Assembly (NCBI RefSeq): GCF_014524545.1
Contig: NZ_CP053557.1
Coordinates: 2,133,501 to 2,197,500 of the forward strand
Direction: 5' to 3'
DNA length: 64,000 bases
From: Exiguobacterium sp. Helios
GTDB taxonomy: Bacteria; Bacillota; Bacilli; Exiguobacteriales; Exiguobacteriaceae
The position numbers were made by a program, and so were the translations under genes. Positions 53,151-64,000 of the stretch are shown here, piece by piece (the stretch's first letter is position 1; each line of letters opens with the position of its first letter). Under the pieces are notes generated by a model that saw only the letters and a list, made by a program, of their open reading frames with translations, was not told where the DNA came from and searched no databases.

Positions 53151-53960
53151 TCATTGGTATTTCGGACGTTTCGTAATTTGTACCGAACGTCCGACGAGTT
53201 TAAAGCCGACTGCTTGATAAATCTTGTTCGACGTCGGATTCGACCAGTCCGTGTACAATGACACCATCGGATACTGCTGTAATAAATGCTCGGACAAACA
53301 TGCCACTAAGTAAGAAGCAATCCCTTGTTTCCGCCATTTTAGCGGGGTGAAGACATACGAAATCGTCACACCCGAAGCAGTTGGTCGACTGGAAGACGCC
53401 ATCGCGAGTAACTGCTCCCCGTCGAACAGACCAAACAAGGTATCTGCTTGAATATGTTTTAGGATCGTTTGTTTATTTTTCAAACGACTGCGTTCTGTCG
53501 CGGGTAAGGCGCCGGTCTCTTGGATGAATGACCAGCCGAACGCAACAGCCTGATCAGCAAACCGTTCCTCGATTAGACGGAACTCATAGTCGAGCGTTAC
53601 CGGAGGAATCACCGTCGTCAATGCGTAAATCCCTTGATCCATCTTGATTTGAAACGGACTGTGCGAAGCCAGCAACGGTTTAATGATTGCCTGCTCGCCG
53701 ACATATCCGGGGCAGTTCAAAATCCGTGATAACTTTCGAATTCCTTCGTATGTAAACACATCCCCTGCCAGGATTGCCTGTTCTTCAATTGTTTGCAGGA
53801 CGACAATCGTCCGGTCTCCCTCTTCTGCAATCGCCATCAAAATCGGGACATCCCCCCGTTCGAGTATCCCGAGCGGCAACTGATGGACATCAGGTCGTCG
53901 TTCAAGCAACGGGACCGCAACCTGTTTGAAGCTCTCATAATCACGATAATGGGTCAACAT
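53151..53960 (-). CDS. GNAT-family N-acetyltransferase
   Basis: 269 aa. The C-terminal half is a GNAT fold: TISYVFTPLKWRKQGIASYLVA (acetyl-CoA loop R-K-Q-G-I-A) and YTDWSNPTSNKIYQAVGFK. The N-terminal half is an unrecognised domain with a GNAT-like beta layout, so a tandem GNAT is possible. The substrate is unknown. It lies between the pyr terminator and the HxlR cassette. Confidence 0.88.
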   Translation of the reverse strand: MLTHYRDYESFKQVAVPLLERRPDVHQLPLGILERGDVPILMAIAEEGDRTIVVLQTIEEQAILAGDVFTYEGIRKLSRILNCPGYVGEQAIIKPLLASHSPFQIKMDQGIYALTTVIPPVTLDYEFRLIEERFADQAVAFGWSFIQETGALPATERSRLKNKQTILKHIQADTLFGLFDGEQLLAMASSSRPTASGVTISYVFTPLKWRKQGIASYLVACLSEHLLQQYPMVSLYTDWSNPTSNKIYQAVGFKLVGRSVQITKRPKYQ

Positions 53961-53999
53961 CTGAAAACAGCTCCTTTTCTTTGTTTTCAGTGTATCAAA

Positions 54000-54042
54000 A
54001 AAAAGAACGCATGACGGATGATTCTCATCATTTCCGTCATGC
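54000..54042 (-). terminator. Terminator of the pyr operon
   Basis: GCATGACGGA-TGAT / ATCA-TTTCCGTCATGC (54009-54042) with a 4-nt loop, then TTCTTTTTTTT on the minus strand. Confidence 0.9.
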
Positions 54043-54083
54043 TCGGCTCACTTCACTCATGCTCGGCTCACTTCACTCATGCT
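54038..54083. repeat. 20-bp tandem duplication between pyrE and its terminator
   Basis: Two exact head-to-tail copies of CATGCTCGGCTCACTTCACT (54038-54057 and 54058-54077), followed by a partial third start (CATGCT). It sits in the 3' UTR between the pyrE stop and the terminator stem and reuses the stem's last bases. Confidence 0.92.
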
Positions 54084-54090
54084 GTCGTAA

Positions 54091-54728
54091 TTAATTCTGT
54101 TTTGCGACCGCCAGGAACGCTTTACTCCACTTCACCGGATCCACCGACCAGGTCCGCAAAGCGTCCTGTTCTTCTTTGGAAATGTAGGCCGTCTCGACAG
54201 CTGTCTCCAGCAATTCTGTAAAAGTCAGTAACGCATCCGCTTCCACTTCGGCCGCCGTTAAGTTTTCCTTCAGTCGTGTCATGCCGTAAGAGAAGATGGC
54301 TTGAATCCGGACAACGGTTGCCCCGGCTGCTTCAACTGCTTGGGTGGCTTCAATCGAGGACGTCCCCGTCGACAATAAGTCTTCGACGACGATGACACGT
54401 TGTCCAGCTTGCAAACGTCCTTCAATCTGATTCCCTTTTCCGTGTCCTTTGGCACTCCCTCGGATATAAATCATTGGAAGACCGAGTCGTTCCGCGACGA
54501 GCGCCGCATGCGGAATACCGGCTGTTGCCGTCCCGGCGATGACATCGACGTTTAAGAGCCGGATGCGTTCCGCTAATTTGTCGGCAATCAGCGTCCGAAC
54601 GGCCGGACTGGATAAAGTCAGCCGGTTGTCACAATAAATGGGCGACCGTAACCCGCTCGCCCACGTATACGGTGTCGTCGGTGCTAACGTGACCGCTTCG
54701 ATTTCGAGTAAAGCCTTTGCCAGTTGAT

Positions 54729-54732
<4 letters not shown>
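54091..54732 (-). CDS. pyrE: Orotate phosphoribosyltransferase
   Basis: Makes OMP from orotate and PRPP. 213 aa. PRPP motif RVIVVEDLLSTGTSS, TWASGLRSPIYCDNR and KGHGKGNQIEG are typical. The start is ATG 54732 with AAGGGG, overlapping the pyrF stop by 4 nt; the ATG six codons earlier overlaps the ribosome site. Last gene of the operon. Confidence 0.98.
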
Positions 54733-57055
<2,323 letters not shown>

Positions 57056-57059
<4 letters not shown>

Positions 57060-60000
57060 CGAGTCACCACCTTTTTCATATAGTCGAATGGCTGAATGGC
57101 ACTGGCTTCAAAGGACAGGCTTTCAATGACCCGTAATAAGGCTTCCGCGGTATCAAGAGAAGTCAGACAGACGACATTGTTTTCTGCTGCTGCCCGGCGA
57201 ATGATGAAGCCGTCTTTCGTGACTTGCGAATCCCGACTCATCGTATTGATGACATATTCAACTTCCGCTTTTTCAATCCATTCGAGCATTGACCCTTGTT
57301 CCGAACCGAGCTTACCGACGACTTGGACACGCAGACCGTGCTCCGCCAAGACACCGGCTGTTCCGGCCGTGGCAAGAAGTGTAAAGCCGAGTGCCGTAAA
57401 GCGTTTGGCGAGATCGAGCATTTCCTGTTTATCCTGATCAGCGACCGTCAACAAGACACGGCCGTGTTCCGGAATCGCCATACCGGAGGCAAGCAACCCT
57501 TTATAAAGCGCTTTTTCGAGTGTCCGGTCCGTTCCAATGACTTCTCCGGTCGATTTCATCTCCGGTCCGAGCGACGGATCGACTTCCTTCAGCTTCGCAA
57601 ACGAGAAGACCGGTACTTTTACAGAGACCAGTTCTTCTTCCGGTAAGACGCCACTCGTCAATCCGTAAGATGCGAGCGTATCTCCCAAGATGACATTCGT
57701 CGCCAGGCGTGCAACCGGTAAGCCGGTGACTTTTGAGATGAACGGGACGGTCCGACTTGCCCGCGGATTGACTTCGAGCACATACAGTTCTCCGTCTGCA
57801 AAGACGAATTGGATATTAAGCAATCCTTTGATCCGGAAGGCTTTGGCAATCCGCGTCGTATAATCGACAATCAAATCCTTGATCGCTTGCGGTACCCGTT
57901 GCGGCGGATAAACGCCGATGGAATCCCCGGAGTGGACGCCGGCCCGTTCGATATGTTCCATGATGCCCGGAATGACAACATCTTCTCCGTCACAAATCGC
58001 ATCCACCTCAAGTTCCATTCCGGTCAAATAACGGTCGACGAGAACCGGACGTTCCGGCGAGGCAATGACGGCGTGTTTCATATAATGTTCCAGCTCCTGC
58101 TGTCCGTAGACAATCTCCATCGCACGTCCGCCCAGGACATAAGACGGGCGGACGAGAACCGGATACCCGAGCTCGCTTGCCGCTTCTGTCGCTTCAGCTA
58201 CTGTGACAGCTGTTTTCCCCGGAGGTTGCGGAATTTCAAGCTGTGTCAGGGCCGCTTCAAACTGTTTCCGATCTTCTGCCCGGTCGAGATCCTCAAGAGC
58301 CGTTCCAAGAATCTTCACCCCTTCCGCTTCCAGCGATTCAGCTAAATTGATTGCCGTCTGTCCGCCGAATTGCACGATGACCCCGATCGGCTGTTCGTTT
58401 CGGATGACTTCGAGTACATCTTCCGTCGTCAAGGGTTCAAAATAGAGCCGGTCAGAAATCGAGAAGTCAGTTGAGACCGTCTCCGGGTTATTGTTGACGA
58501 TGATGGCTTCATATCCCGCTTCACGAATCGCTTGAATGGAATGGACCGTTGCATAATCAAACTCCACCCCTTGCCCGATCCGGATCGGTCCGGAACCGAG
58601 GACAAGAATCGACGCCCGTGTTGTTGGTGTCGCCTCGTTTTCAACTTCGTACGTGCCGTAGTAATACGGTGTGTCGGATGCAAATTCCGCTGCACACGTA
58701 TCGACCATCTTATAAACTGGATGCAGTCCCGCTTCGTTACGGATGGACCGGACAGCTGTCTCGGTTTGTTCCGTAATCCGGGCAAGCATTTGGTCACTGA
58801 AGCCATAGCGTTTGGCATGACGCAGGCGTTCCTGTGTCAATCCATTCTTGACGATGTCCTGTTCAATTCGGTGGATGTGATGCAGTTTTTCTAAGAATAA
58901 CCGGTCGATGCTTGTCCATTCGTGCAACTGTTCGACGGTATAACCGCGTTCGATGCCGGCATAGAGGGCAAACAATCGTTCATCCGTCGCTTTGACGATT
59001 TGACGGTGCAGATTGGCTTCATTCATTTCAGCAAAACGTGTCATGTGTAAATCGGATTGACCGATTTCAAGCGAACGGACTGCTTTCAGCAAGGCTTCCT
59101 CCATCGTCCGTCCCATGGCCATCACTTCACCCGTCGCTTTCATCTGCGTCCCGAGTGTCCGGTCCGCCGACTCAAACTTATCAAACGGCCAACGGGGAAT
59201 CTTGGCGACGACATAGTCAAGTGCCGGTTCGAACGAAGCAAAACTTGTTTCCGTAATCGGATTCTTCAACTCGGATAAGGCATACCCGACGGCGATTTTC
59301 GCGGCCAGTTTAGCAATCGGATATCCTGTCGCTTTCGAAGCCAGTGCCGAAGAACGCGATACACGCGGATTCACTTCGATGACATAATACGTGAAACTCA
59401 CCGGATCGAGTGCGAATTGGATATTGCACCCACCTTCGATCCCGAGTGCACGAATGATATCGAGCGATACATTACGCATCATCTGATAATCGCGGTCGGA
59501 TAACGTTTGTGTCGGAGCAAAGACGATCGAGTCACCCGTATGGACACCAACCGGATCAAAGTTTTCCATCGCACAGACGATGATTGCCTGGTTCGTCGCG
59601 TCACGCATGACTTCAAATTCGACTTCTTTCATCCCGGCGATTGATTTCTCAAGTAAAACCTGTGTCGCCGGACTGACTTTGAGTCCACCTTCGACAATCC
59701 GGATGAACTCATCCATCGTTTCAGCGATGCCGCCACCGGTTCCACCAAGCGTATATGCCGGTCGAATAATGATTGGAAGACCGATTTTCGCACAAAAGTG
59801 TTCGGCTTCTTCGACTGTATGCACGATCTCACTTTCCGGAACACCGTGCCCGAGTCTAAACATCAATTTTCTGAACAAATCACGATCTTCCGCTTCCTCG
59901 ATTGCCGTCAGCTTCGTCCCGAGCAGCTCGACGCCATATTCGGCAAGAACACCCAGTCGATCCAGTTCAACAGCAAGATTCAGACCCGTTTGTCCGCCGA

Positions 60001-60268
60001 GAGTCGCGAGTAACGCATCGGGACGTTCTTTCCGGATGATCCGGGAAACAAACTCTGCTTGTAACGGTTCGATGTACACGCGGTCCGCTACTGTCGGATC
60101 CGTCATGATGGTCGCCGGATTGGAGTTAACGAGAACGACTTCGTACCCTTCCTCTTTTAAGGCTTGGCAGGCTTGTGTTCCGGCATAATCAAATTCCGCC
60201 GCTTGTCCGATGACGATTGGACCGGATCCGATAACGAGAATCTTTTGAATATCTTGACGTTTAGGCAT
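57056..60268 (-). CDS. carB: Carbamoyl-phosphate synthase large subunit, pyrimidine type
   Basis: 1070 aa, two homologous ATP-grasp halves. [21 protein letters not shown] and [20 protein letters not shown] mark each half; [12 protein letters not shown] and [11 protein letters not shown] are the grasp loops. The C-terminal MGS-like allosteric domain is the probable PRPP/UMP site. It is also called pyrAB. Overlaps carA by 8 nt. Confidence 0.98.
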
Positions 60269-61349
60269 GAGAGACCTCCTGTTGGTTCGTGATTTCTGTT
60301 AAAAATTGATCAAATAAATCATTGGCATCCATCGGTCCGGGAGAAGCTTCAGGGTGATACTGAACGGAAAAGACGGGGTGGATCGTATGCCGGATTCCTT
60401 CAACGGTCCCATCATTGATCGCCCGGTGCGTCAGCATGAGATTCAACCCGACCAGCGACTCTTCCTCGACAGCGTAACCATGATTTTGTGACGTGATACT
60501 GACTTGTCCCGTTTGAAGATCTTTGACCGGGTGGTTTGCTCCCCGGTGACCAAACGGTAATTTAAACGTATCTGCTCCATGCGCCAAGGCGATCAATTGA
60601 TGACCAAGACAGATGCCAAAGATGACGACTTGACCGGTCAGTTCCTGAATTAAGGGAATCGCGGTCGGAACATCTTTTGGATTCCCGGGACCGTTCGATA
60701 ACATGACACCGTCCGGTACGTAACGCAAGACATCCTTCGCCGTCACGTCGTGCGGGACGACGACGACTTCGCATCCGCGTCGGACAAGCTCACGGATAAT
60801 CCCGAGTTTGGCACCGAAATCGACCAAGACGATCCGTGGACCGGCACCCGGGATGACATAGGCGCGTTCCGTCGAAGCCCGTTTGACCTGATCGGTTGCA
60901 AGCGTCATCTGTTGAATCCGGTCCAGTTGCTCGGACAACTCGTACGCGCCATCGACGAGGAGTCCCCGCATGACTCCTTTTGAACGCAGGTGTCGGGTTA
61001 ACTGACGGGTATCGATTCCCGTTAAACCGGGAATGTTGAATTCCTCTAGAGCCGCTGCAAGTGACGTCTGGGAGCGGAAGTTTGATGGTGTATGACAGAC
61101 TTCCCGGACAATCAGTGCTTTCGCAAGCGGACGGGTCGTTTCATAGTCATCACGGTTCATGCCGTAGTTGCCGATCAACGGATTGGTTAAGACGATCATT
61201 TGATCACAGTAGGAAGGATCGGATAACATCTCTTGATACCCGGTCATGCCTGTTTGGAAGACCACTTCCCCCATCGTCACCTCGCTTGCACCAAATGCTT
61301 CTCCTTCAAACACCATTCCATCTTCTAAAATCAACGTCCGTTTAGACAT
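60261..61349 (-). CDS. carA: Carbamoyl-phosphate synthase small subunit, pyrimidine type
   Basis: Glutaminase that supplies ammonia to CarB. 362 aa. N-terminal [20 protein letters not shown] and class I glutamine amidotransferase domain with nucleophile Cys in [15 protein letters not shown] and the His of [11 protein letters not shown]. It is also called pyrAA. The ATG overlaps the pyrC stop by 8 nt. Confidence 0.98.
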   Translation of the reverse strand: MSKRTLILEDGMVFEGEAFGASEVTMGEVVFQTGMTGYQEMLSDPSYCDQMIVLTNPLIGNYGMNRDDYETTRPLAKALIVREVCHTPSNFRSQTSLAAALEEFNIPGLTGIDTRQLTRHLRSKGVMRGLLVDGAYELSEQLDRIQQMTLATDQVKRASTERAYVIPGAGPRIVLVDFGAKLGIIRELVRRGCEVVVVPHDVTAKDVLRYVPDGVMLSNGPGNPKDVPTAIPLIQELTGQVVIFGICLGHQLIALAHGADTFKLPFGHRGANHPVKDLQTGQVSITSQNHGYAVEEESLVGLNLMLTHRAINDGTVEGIRHTIHPVFSVQYHPEASPGPMDANDLFDQFLTEITNQQEVSHA

Positions 61350-62613
61350 GTGTCATTTCCCCCTTGAATACAATTTCTCCACCGACGAGCGTCAAGACCG
61401 GATAGCCCGTTAGTCGTTCTCCACTAAATGGTGTGTTTTTCCCTTTCGAGAAAAACTGATCCGGTTGAACCGTCCGAACTGTCTTTAGATCGAGTAGGAC
61501 AAGATCGGCAGGTGCTCCGACTTCGATTCGTCCAAATGGCAAGTCAAACAAATCAGCCGGTTTACGTGACAACCAATCGAGCAACTGGGCAAGCGTGACG
61601 ATGCCCGGTTCGACCAGCTTCGTATATAACAACGGAAATGCTGTCTCAAATCCTGTAATTCCGAACGGAGCCCGCTCGATGCCGAGTGCTTTTTCCTCTG
61701 TTGCATGCGGTGCATGATCCGTTGCGATACAATCAATCGTCCCGTCCAGCAAACCTTCCAGCAATGCTTGGCGATCCGCTTCGCTCCGAAGTGGTGGATT
61801 CATCTTGAAGTTTGGATCGCGTCCGACGATATCGTCTTCCGTTAACACCAGATGATGGGGCGTGACTTCCGCCGTCACCCGAATCCCTGCCCGTTTTGCA
61901 TCCCGGATCACCCGGACGGATTCCTTTGTCGAGACATGGCAAACGTGATAATGACAGCCGGTCGCTTCCGCAATCAAGACATCCCGCGCGATATGAACGC
62001 TTTCGGCCAGTGACGGGATTCCCTGTAATCCTTCGCGTGCACTATACGCTCCTTCATGGACACAACCTGCCTTCAGCGAATCATCTTCACAATGGGCGAT
62101 GATACTTTTATTGACGGCGGCGGCGCGTATCATCGCTTCCCGCATGACAGCGGCAGTTTGGACACCGACTCCGTCATCCGTGAAAGCAAAGGCATCGGTC
62201 AGTTGTTCAAATGCGACGAGTTCCTGCCCTAGCTGATTTTTTGAAATCGCCGCATAAGGGAAAACACGGACAGATGCCGTTTCTTCAATCTTTTTAAAGA
62301 GCGCATCCAGCGTCTCCCGGTCATCCGGAACCGGTCGCGTGTTCGGCATCGGACAAATCGTCGTAAACCCGCCTGCCGCCGCTGCTGCCGTTCCCGTCGC
62401 GATCGTCTCCTTATGTTCGCCGCCCGGTTCGCGTAAATGAACATGAATATCGACAAATCCTGGTGCGACCGTATAACCTGTCGCATCAATCACCTGATCC
62501 GTCTCGCGTGGTGTCGCATCGAGCTCCGTCAAGACACCCTCTTCGATGCGAATGCTCGACTCGTGCCGTTCCCCATTTTTATACCATGTCGCATGATCAA
62601 TTCGGATTGCCAT
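61342..62613 (-). CDS. pyrC: Dihydroorotase
   Basis: 423 aa amidohydrolase. Zinc ligands in [30 protein letters not shown] and the catalytic Asp in [10 protein letters not shown]; class I length. The start is ATG 62613, 1 nt after the pyrB stop, with AAAGGAG inside the pyrB end. Confidence 0.98.
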   Translation of the reverse strand: MAIRIDHATWYKNGERHESSIRIEEGVLTELDATPRETDQVIDATGYTVAPGFVDIHVHLREPGGEHKETIATGTAAAAAGGFTTICPMPNTRPVPDDRETLDALFKKIEETASVRVFPYAAISKNQLGQELVAFEQLTDAFAFTDDGVGVQTAAVMREAMIRAAAVNKSIIAHCEDDSLKAGCVHEGAYSAREGLQGIPSLAESVHIARDVLIAEATGCHYHVCHVSTKESVRVIRDAKRAGIRVTAEVTPHHLVLTEDDIVGRDPNFKMNPPLRSEADRQALLEGLLDGTIDCIATDHAPHATEEKALGIERAPFGITGFETAFPLLYTKLVEPGIVTLAQLLDWLSRKPADLFDLPFGRIEVGAPADLVLLDLKTVRTVQPDQFFSKGKNTPFSGERLTGYPVLTLVGGEIVFKGEMTHV

Positions 62614-62614
62614 C

Positions 62615-63532
62615 TTATATCGTCTCCTTTGTCGTTGCTGTCTCAAACGCCCGTTCTAAAATCGCCATTCGCGCAAATACACCATTCGTCATCTGATCAA
62701 AGATACGCGATTGCGGATGTTCAACCAGTTCTTCGGCAATTTCAACGCCGCGGTTGACCGGTGCGGGATGTAATACAATCGCATCCGGTCGAATCCGGTT
62801 CATCCGGTCCTCCGTTAACCCGTATCGTTCGTGATACTCATCTGTTGCAAACGAATGCTTATCCGCATGCCGTTCATGCTGAACGCGGAGCAGCATGATG
62901 ATATCACTCGTGGCTACTGCCTCATCCATCTCCCGGTAAGTGATTCCCATCGTTTCATCGAACCAGTCCCTCGGTCCGGAACCGATGACGGTCGCTCCCA
63001 ACCGCTGTAAGACGTGTGCATTGGAGCGGGCAACCCGGCTATGCCGGAGATCCCCACAGATGACGATCGTTTTCCCGCTGACATGACCGTATGTCTCGTA
63101 CATGGTCATCAAATCCAGTAAGGATTGTGAGGGATGCTGTCCGCTGCCGTCTCCGGCATTAATGATTGGAATCGACAGATGGTGTTGCAGCGGTTCGTAA
63201 TAACCGGTCTCTCCGTGACGGATGACGAGCGCATCGACGCCGAGCGCCTGTAACGTCTTACATGTATCCAGTAACGTTTCACCTTTTTGAACGGATGAGG
63301 TCGCCGTTTCGAATGGCAGGACGTGCAATCCGAGATGATATTCCGCCATGTCAAATGAACATTTGGTCCGGGTCGAATGTTCGAAAAATAAGTTAGCGAC
63401 GGTTTTCTTCGGCAACGGCCGGGCGGGTGCGCCTTGTTTCAGTTGCAGTCCCCGCTTTATCAATCGTTCGATTTCAGTTGTCGACAGCTCGTCAAGACTT
63501 GTAAAATGGGCAATCCGTTGTCGTGTCTGCAT
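62615..63532 (-). CDS. pyrB: Aspartate carbamoyltransferase
   Basis: 305 aa catalytic chain. Carbamoyl-phosphate motif [16 protein letters not shown] (Ser-Thr-Arg-Thr), [19 protein letters not shown] and [11 protein letters not shown]. No pyrI regulatory subunit follows, as normal in Bacilli. The start is ATG 63532 with AAAGGAG, just after the attenuator. Confidence 0.98.
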   Translation of the reverse strand: MQTRQRIAHFTSLDELSTTEIERLIKRGLQLKQGAPARPLPKKTVANLFFEHSTRTKCSFDMAEYHLGLHVLPFETATSSVQKGETLLDTCKTLQALGVDALVIRHGETGYYEPLQHHLSIPIINAGDGSGQHPSQSLLDLMTMYETYGHVSGKTIVICGDLRHSRVARSNAHVLQRLGATVIGSGPRDWFDETMGITYREMDEAVATSDIIMLLRVQHERHADKHSFATDEYHERYGLTEDRMNRIRPDAIVLHPAPVNRGVEIAEELVEHPQSRIFDQMTNGVFARMAILERAFETATTKETI

Positions 63533-63550
63533 GTTCTTCTCTCCTTTGGG

Positions 63551-63655
63551 CCGCAAAAAAGCGCACCTTCTGATGTGAAGGTGCGCTGAAGAAGACAGAT
63601 GTCGCCATCTGTTTCTGAAGGGCCTCCACTTTATCGTTCTCTCTGGAACGTCTTA
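63551..63655 (-). promoter_or_regulatory. PyrR-type attenuator between pyrP and pyrB
   Basis: Minus-strand order: ACGTTCCAGAGAGAACG region (63634-63650), which matches the PyrR-binding loop pattern (TCCAGAGAG), then ACAGAT/ATCTGT (63595-63612), then the terminator GCGCACCTTC / GAAGGTGCGC (63561-63586) with six T (63555-63560). PyrR-UMP binding should favour termination before pyrB. B. subtilis has an attenuator at the same place. Confidence 0.88.
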
Positions 63656-64000
63656 AAAGTCGTTAGCTGCTCGTTTCGGTTGTGATGATTCTTGTTCTTG
63701 TTCTGCCACTTCGGTACTCGTTTTCGGCAAGATCAGATTCAAAAGGACTCCTAGAATCGTCGCCAGTGCCATTCCTTCTAACGAGAAATTACCGATTTTC
63801 AAAGCAGCCCCGCCGATTCCGATGACCAGGATGACAGCAGTGATCGTCAGATTGCGTTTATCCGCAAGATCGACTTTACTTTCAACCAGAGTCCGCAGAC
63901 CGTTTGAAGCGATGACGCCGAACAGCAGGATACTGATGCCGCCCATGACAGGTGTCGGAATCGTTTTGATGAATCCTTCGACATAGCCGAGGAATCCGAA
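63653..64000 (-). CDS. pyrP: Uracil permease (PyrP/UraA), C-terminal part
   Basis: 115 codons of the C-terminal end; the gene continues past base 64000. FGFLGYVEGFIKTIPTPVMGGISILLFG and GMALATILGVLLNLILP (last membrane segments) match the NCS2 uracil permease. A polar Gln/Glu tail ends in KRAANDF. Located first in the visible pyr operon, as in B. subtilis pyrR-pyrP-pyrB. Confidence 0.95.
   Translation of the reverse strand, partial: FGFLGYVEGFIKTIPTPVMGGISILLFGVIASNGLRTLVESKVDLADKRNLTITAVILVIGIGGAALKIGNFSLEGMALATILGVLLNLILPKTSTEVAEQEQESSQPKRAANDF

Noticed and set aside
48453-53960. Genomic island or prophage remnant
   Set aside because: No integrase, repeats at the borders, tRNA or base-composition shift; it looks like ordinary accessory genes.
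54038-54083. CRISPR-like or attachment-site repeat
   Set aside because: Only two contiguous copies with no spacers and no integrase nearby; simple tandem duplication.
59580-60188. Plus-strand 202-codon ORF over carB
   Set aside because: Ser/Pro-rich antisense shadow of the carbamoyl-phosphate synthase gene.

Overview
This window is a stretch of core chromosome from a low-to-mid GC Gram-positive of the class Bacilli. Gene content and order follow the Bacillus subtilis pyr-gmk-rpoZ-coaBC-priA-fmt-prkC-rpmB-recG-fab-smc-ffh-rplS-suc-topA-hslVU block almost gene for gene, read here mostly from the minus strand. Exiguobacterium is my best guess from gene content and protein sequence character; this is inference, not proof. 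No spoVM, remA, yicC, yloB or khpA is seen at the places where B. subtilis carries them.

Layout from high to low coordinates, which is the direction of most transcription: (1) 54000-64000, the pyrimidine operon pyrP(partial)-pyrB-pyrC-carA-carB-pyrK-pyrD-pyrF-pyrE, with a PyrR-type attenuator between pyrP and pyrB and a strong terminator after pyrE. (2) 48450-53960, a small accessory block: a GNAT protein, a divergent HxlR regulator / glyoxalase / MDR oxidoreductase cassette with a clear dyad operator, a UPF0173 hydrolase, and a two-gene DUF4097-FUSC membrane unit. (3) 46700-48394, rqcH (ribosome rescue) on the plus strand. (4) 34000-46534, gmk-rpoZ-coaBC-priA-(def-fmt fusion)-rsmB-prpC-prkC-rsgA-rpe, then a TPP riboswitch controlling thiT-thiN. 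(5) 32200-33750, a plus-strand RocE-like amino-acid permease with a consensus cre site over its promoter, and rpmB. (6) 28868-31684, yloU-fakA(yloV) and sdaAB-sdaAA. (7) 21500-27983, recG, then fapR-plsX-fabD-fabG-acpP-rnc with a FapR operator on the fapR promoter. (8) 12600-21129, smc-ftsY, ylxM-ffh, rpsP-rimM-trmD-rplS. (9) 8930-12522, lepB, rbgA, rnhB, ylqG, ylqH. (10) 1-8843, sucCD, dprA, topA-trmFO, xerC-hslV-hslU(partial).

The genes work together as central information processing: SRP targeting, chromosome condensation, translation initiation and maturation, tRNA/rRNA modification, ribosome assembly and rescue. Lipid and pyrimidine synthesis and TCA-cycle genes accompany them. Many neighbours overlap by 4 nt (ATGA or TTGA), which indicates translational coupling.

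The most unusual feature is a single 461-residue ORF that joins peptide deformylase directly to methionyl-tRNA formyltransferase (40744-42129). The two enzymes catalyse opposing steps of the N-formyl-methionine cycle, and the Def C-terminal tail is missing. I see no phage, IS element, CRISPR array, defence system, rRNA or tRNA in the window.
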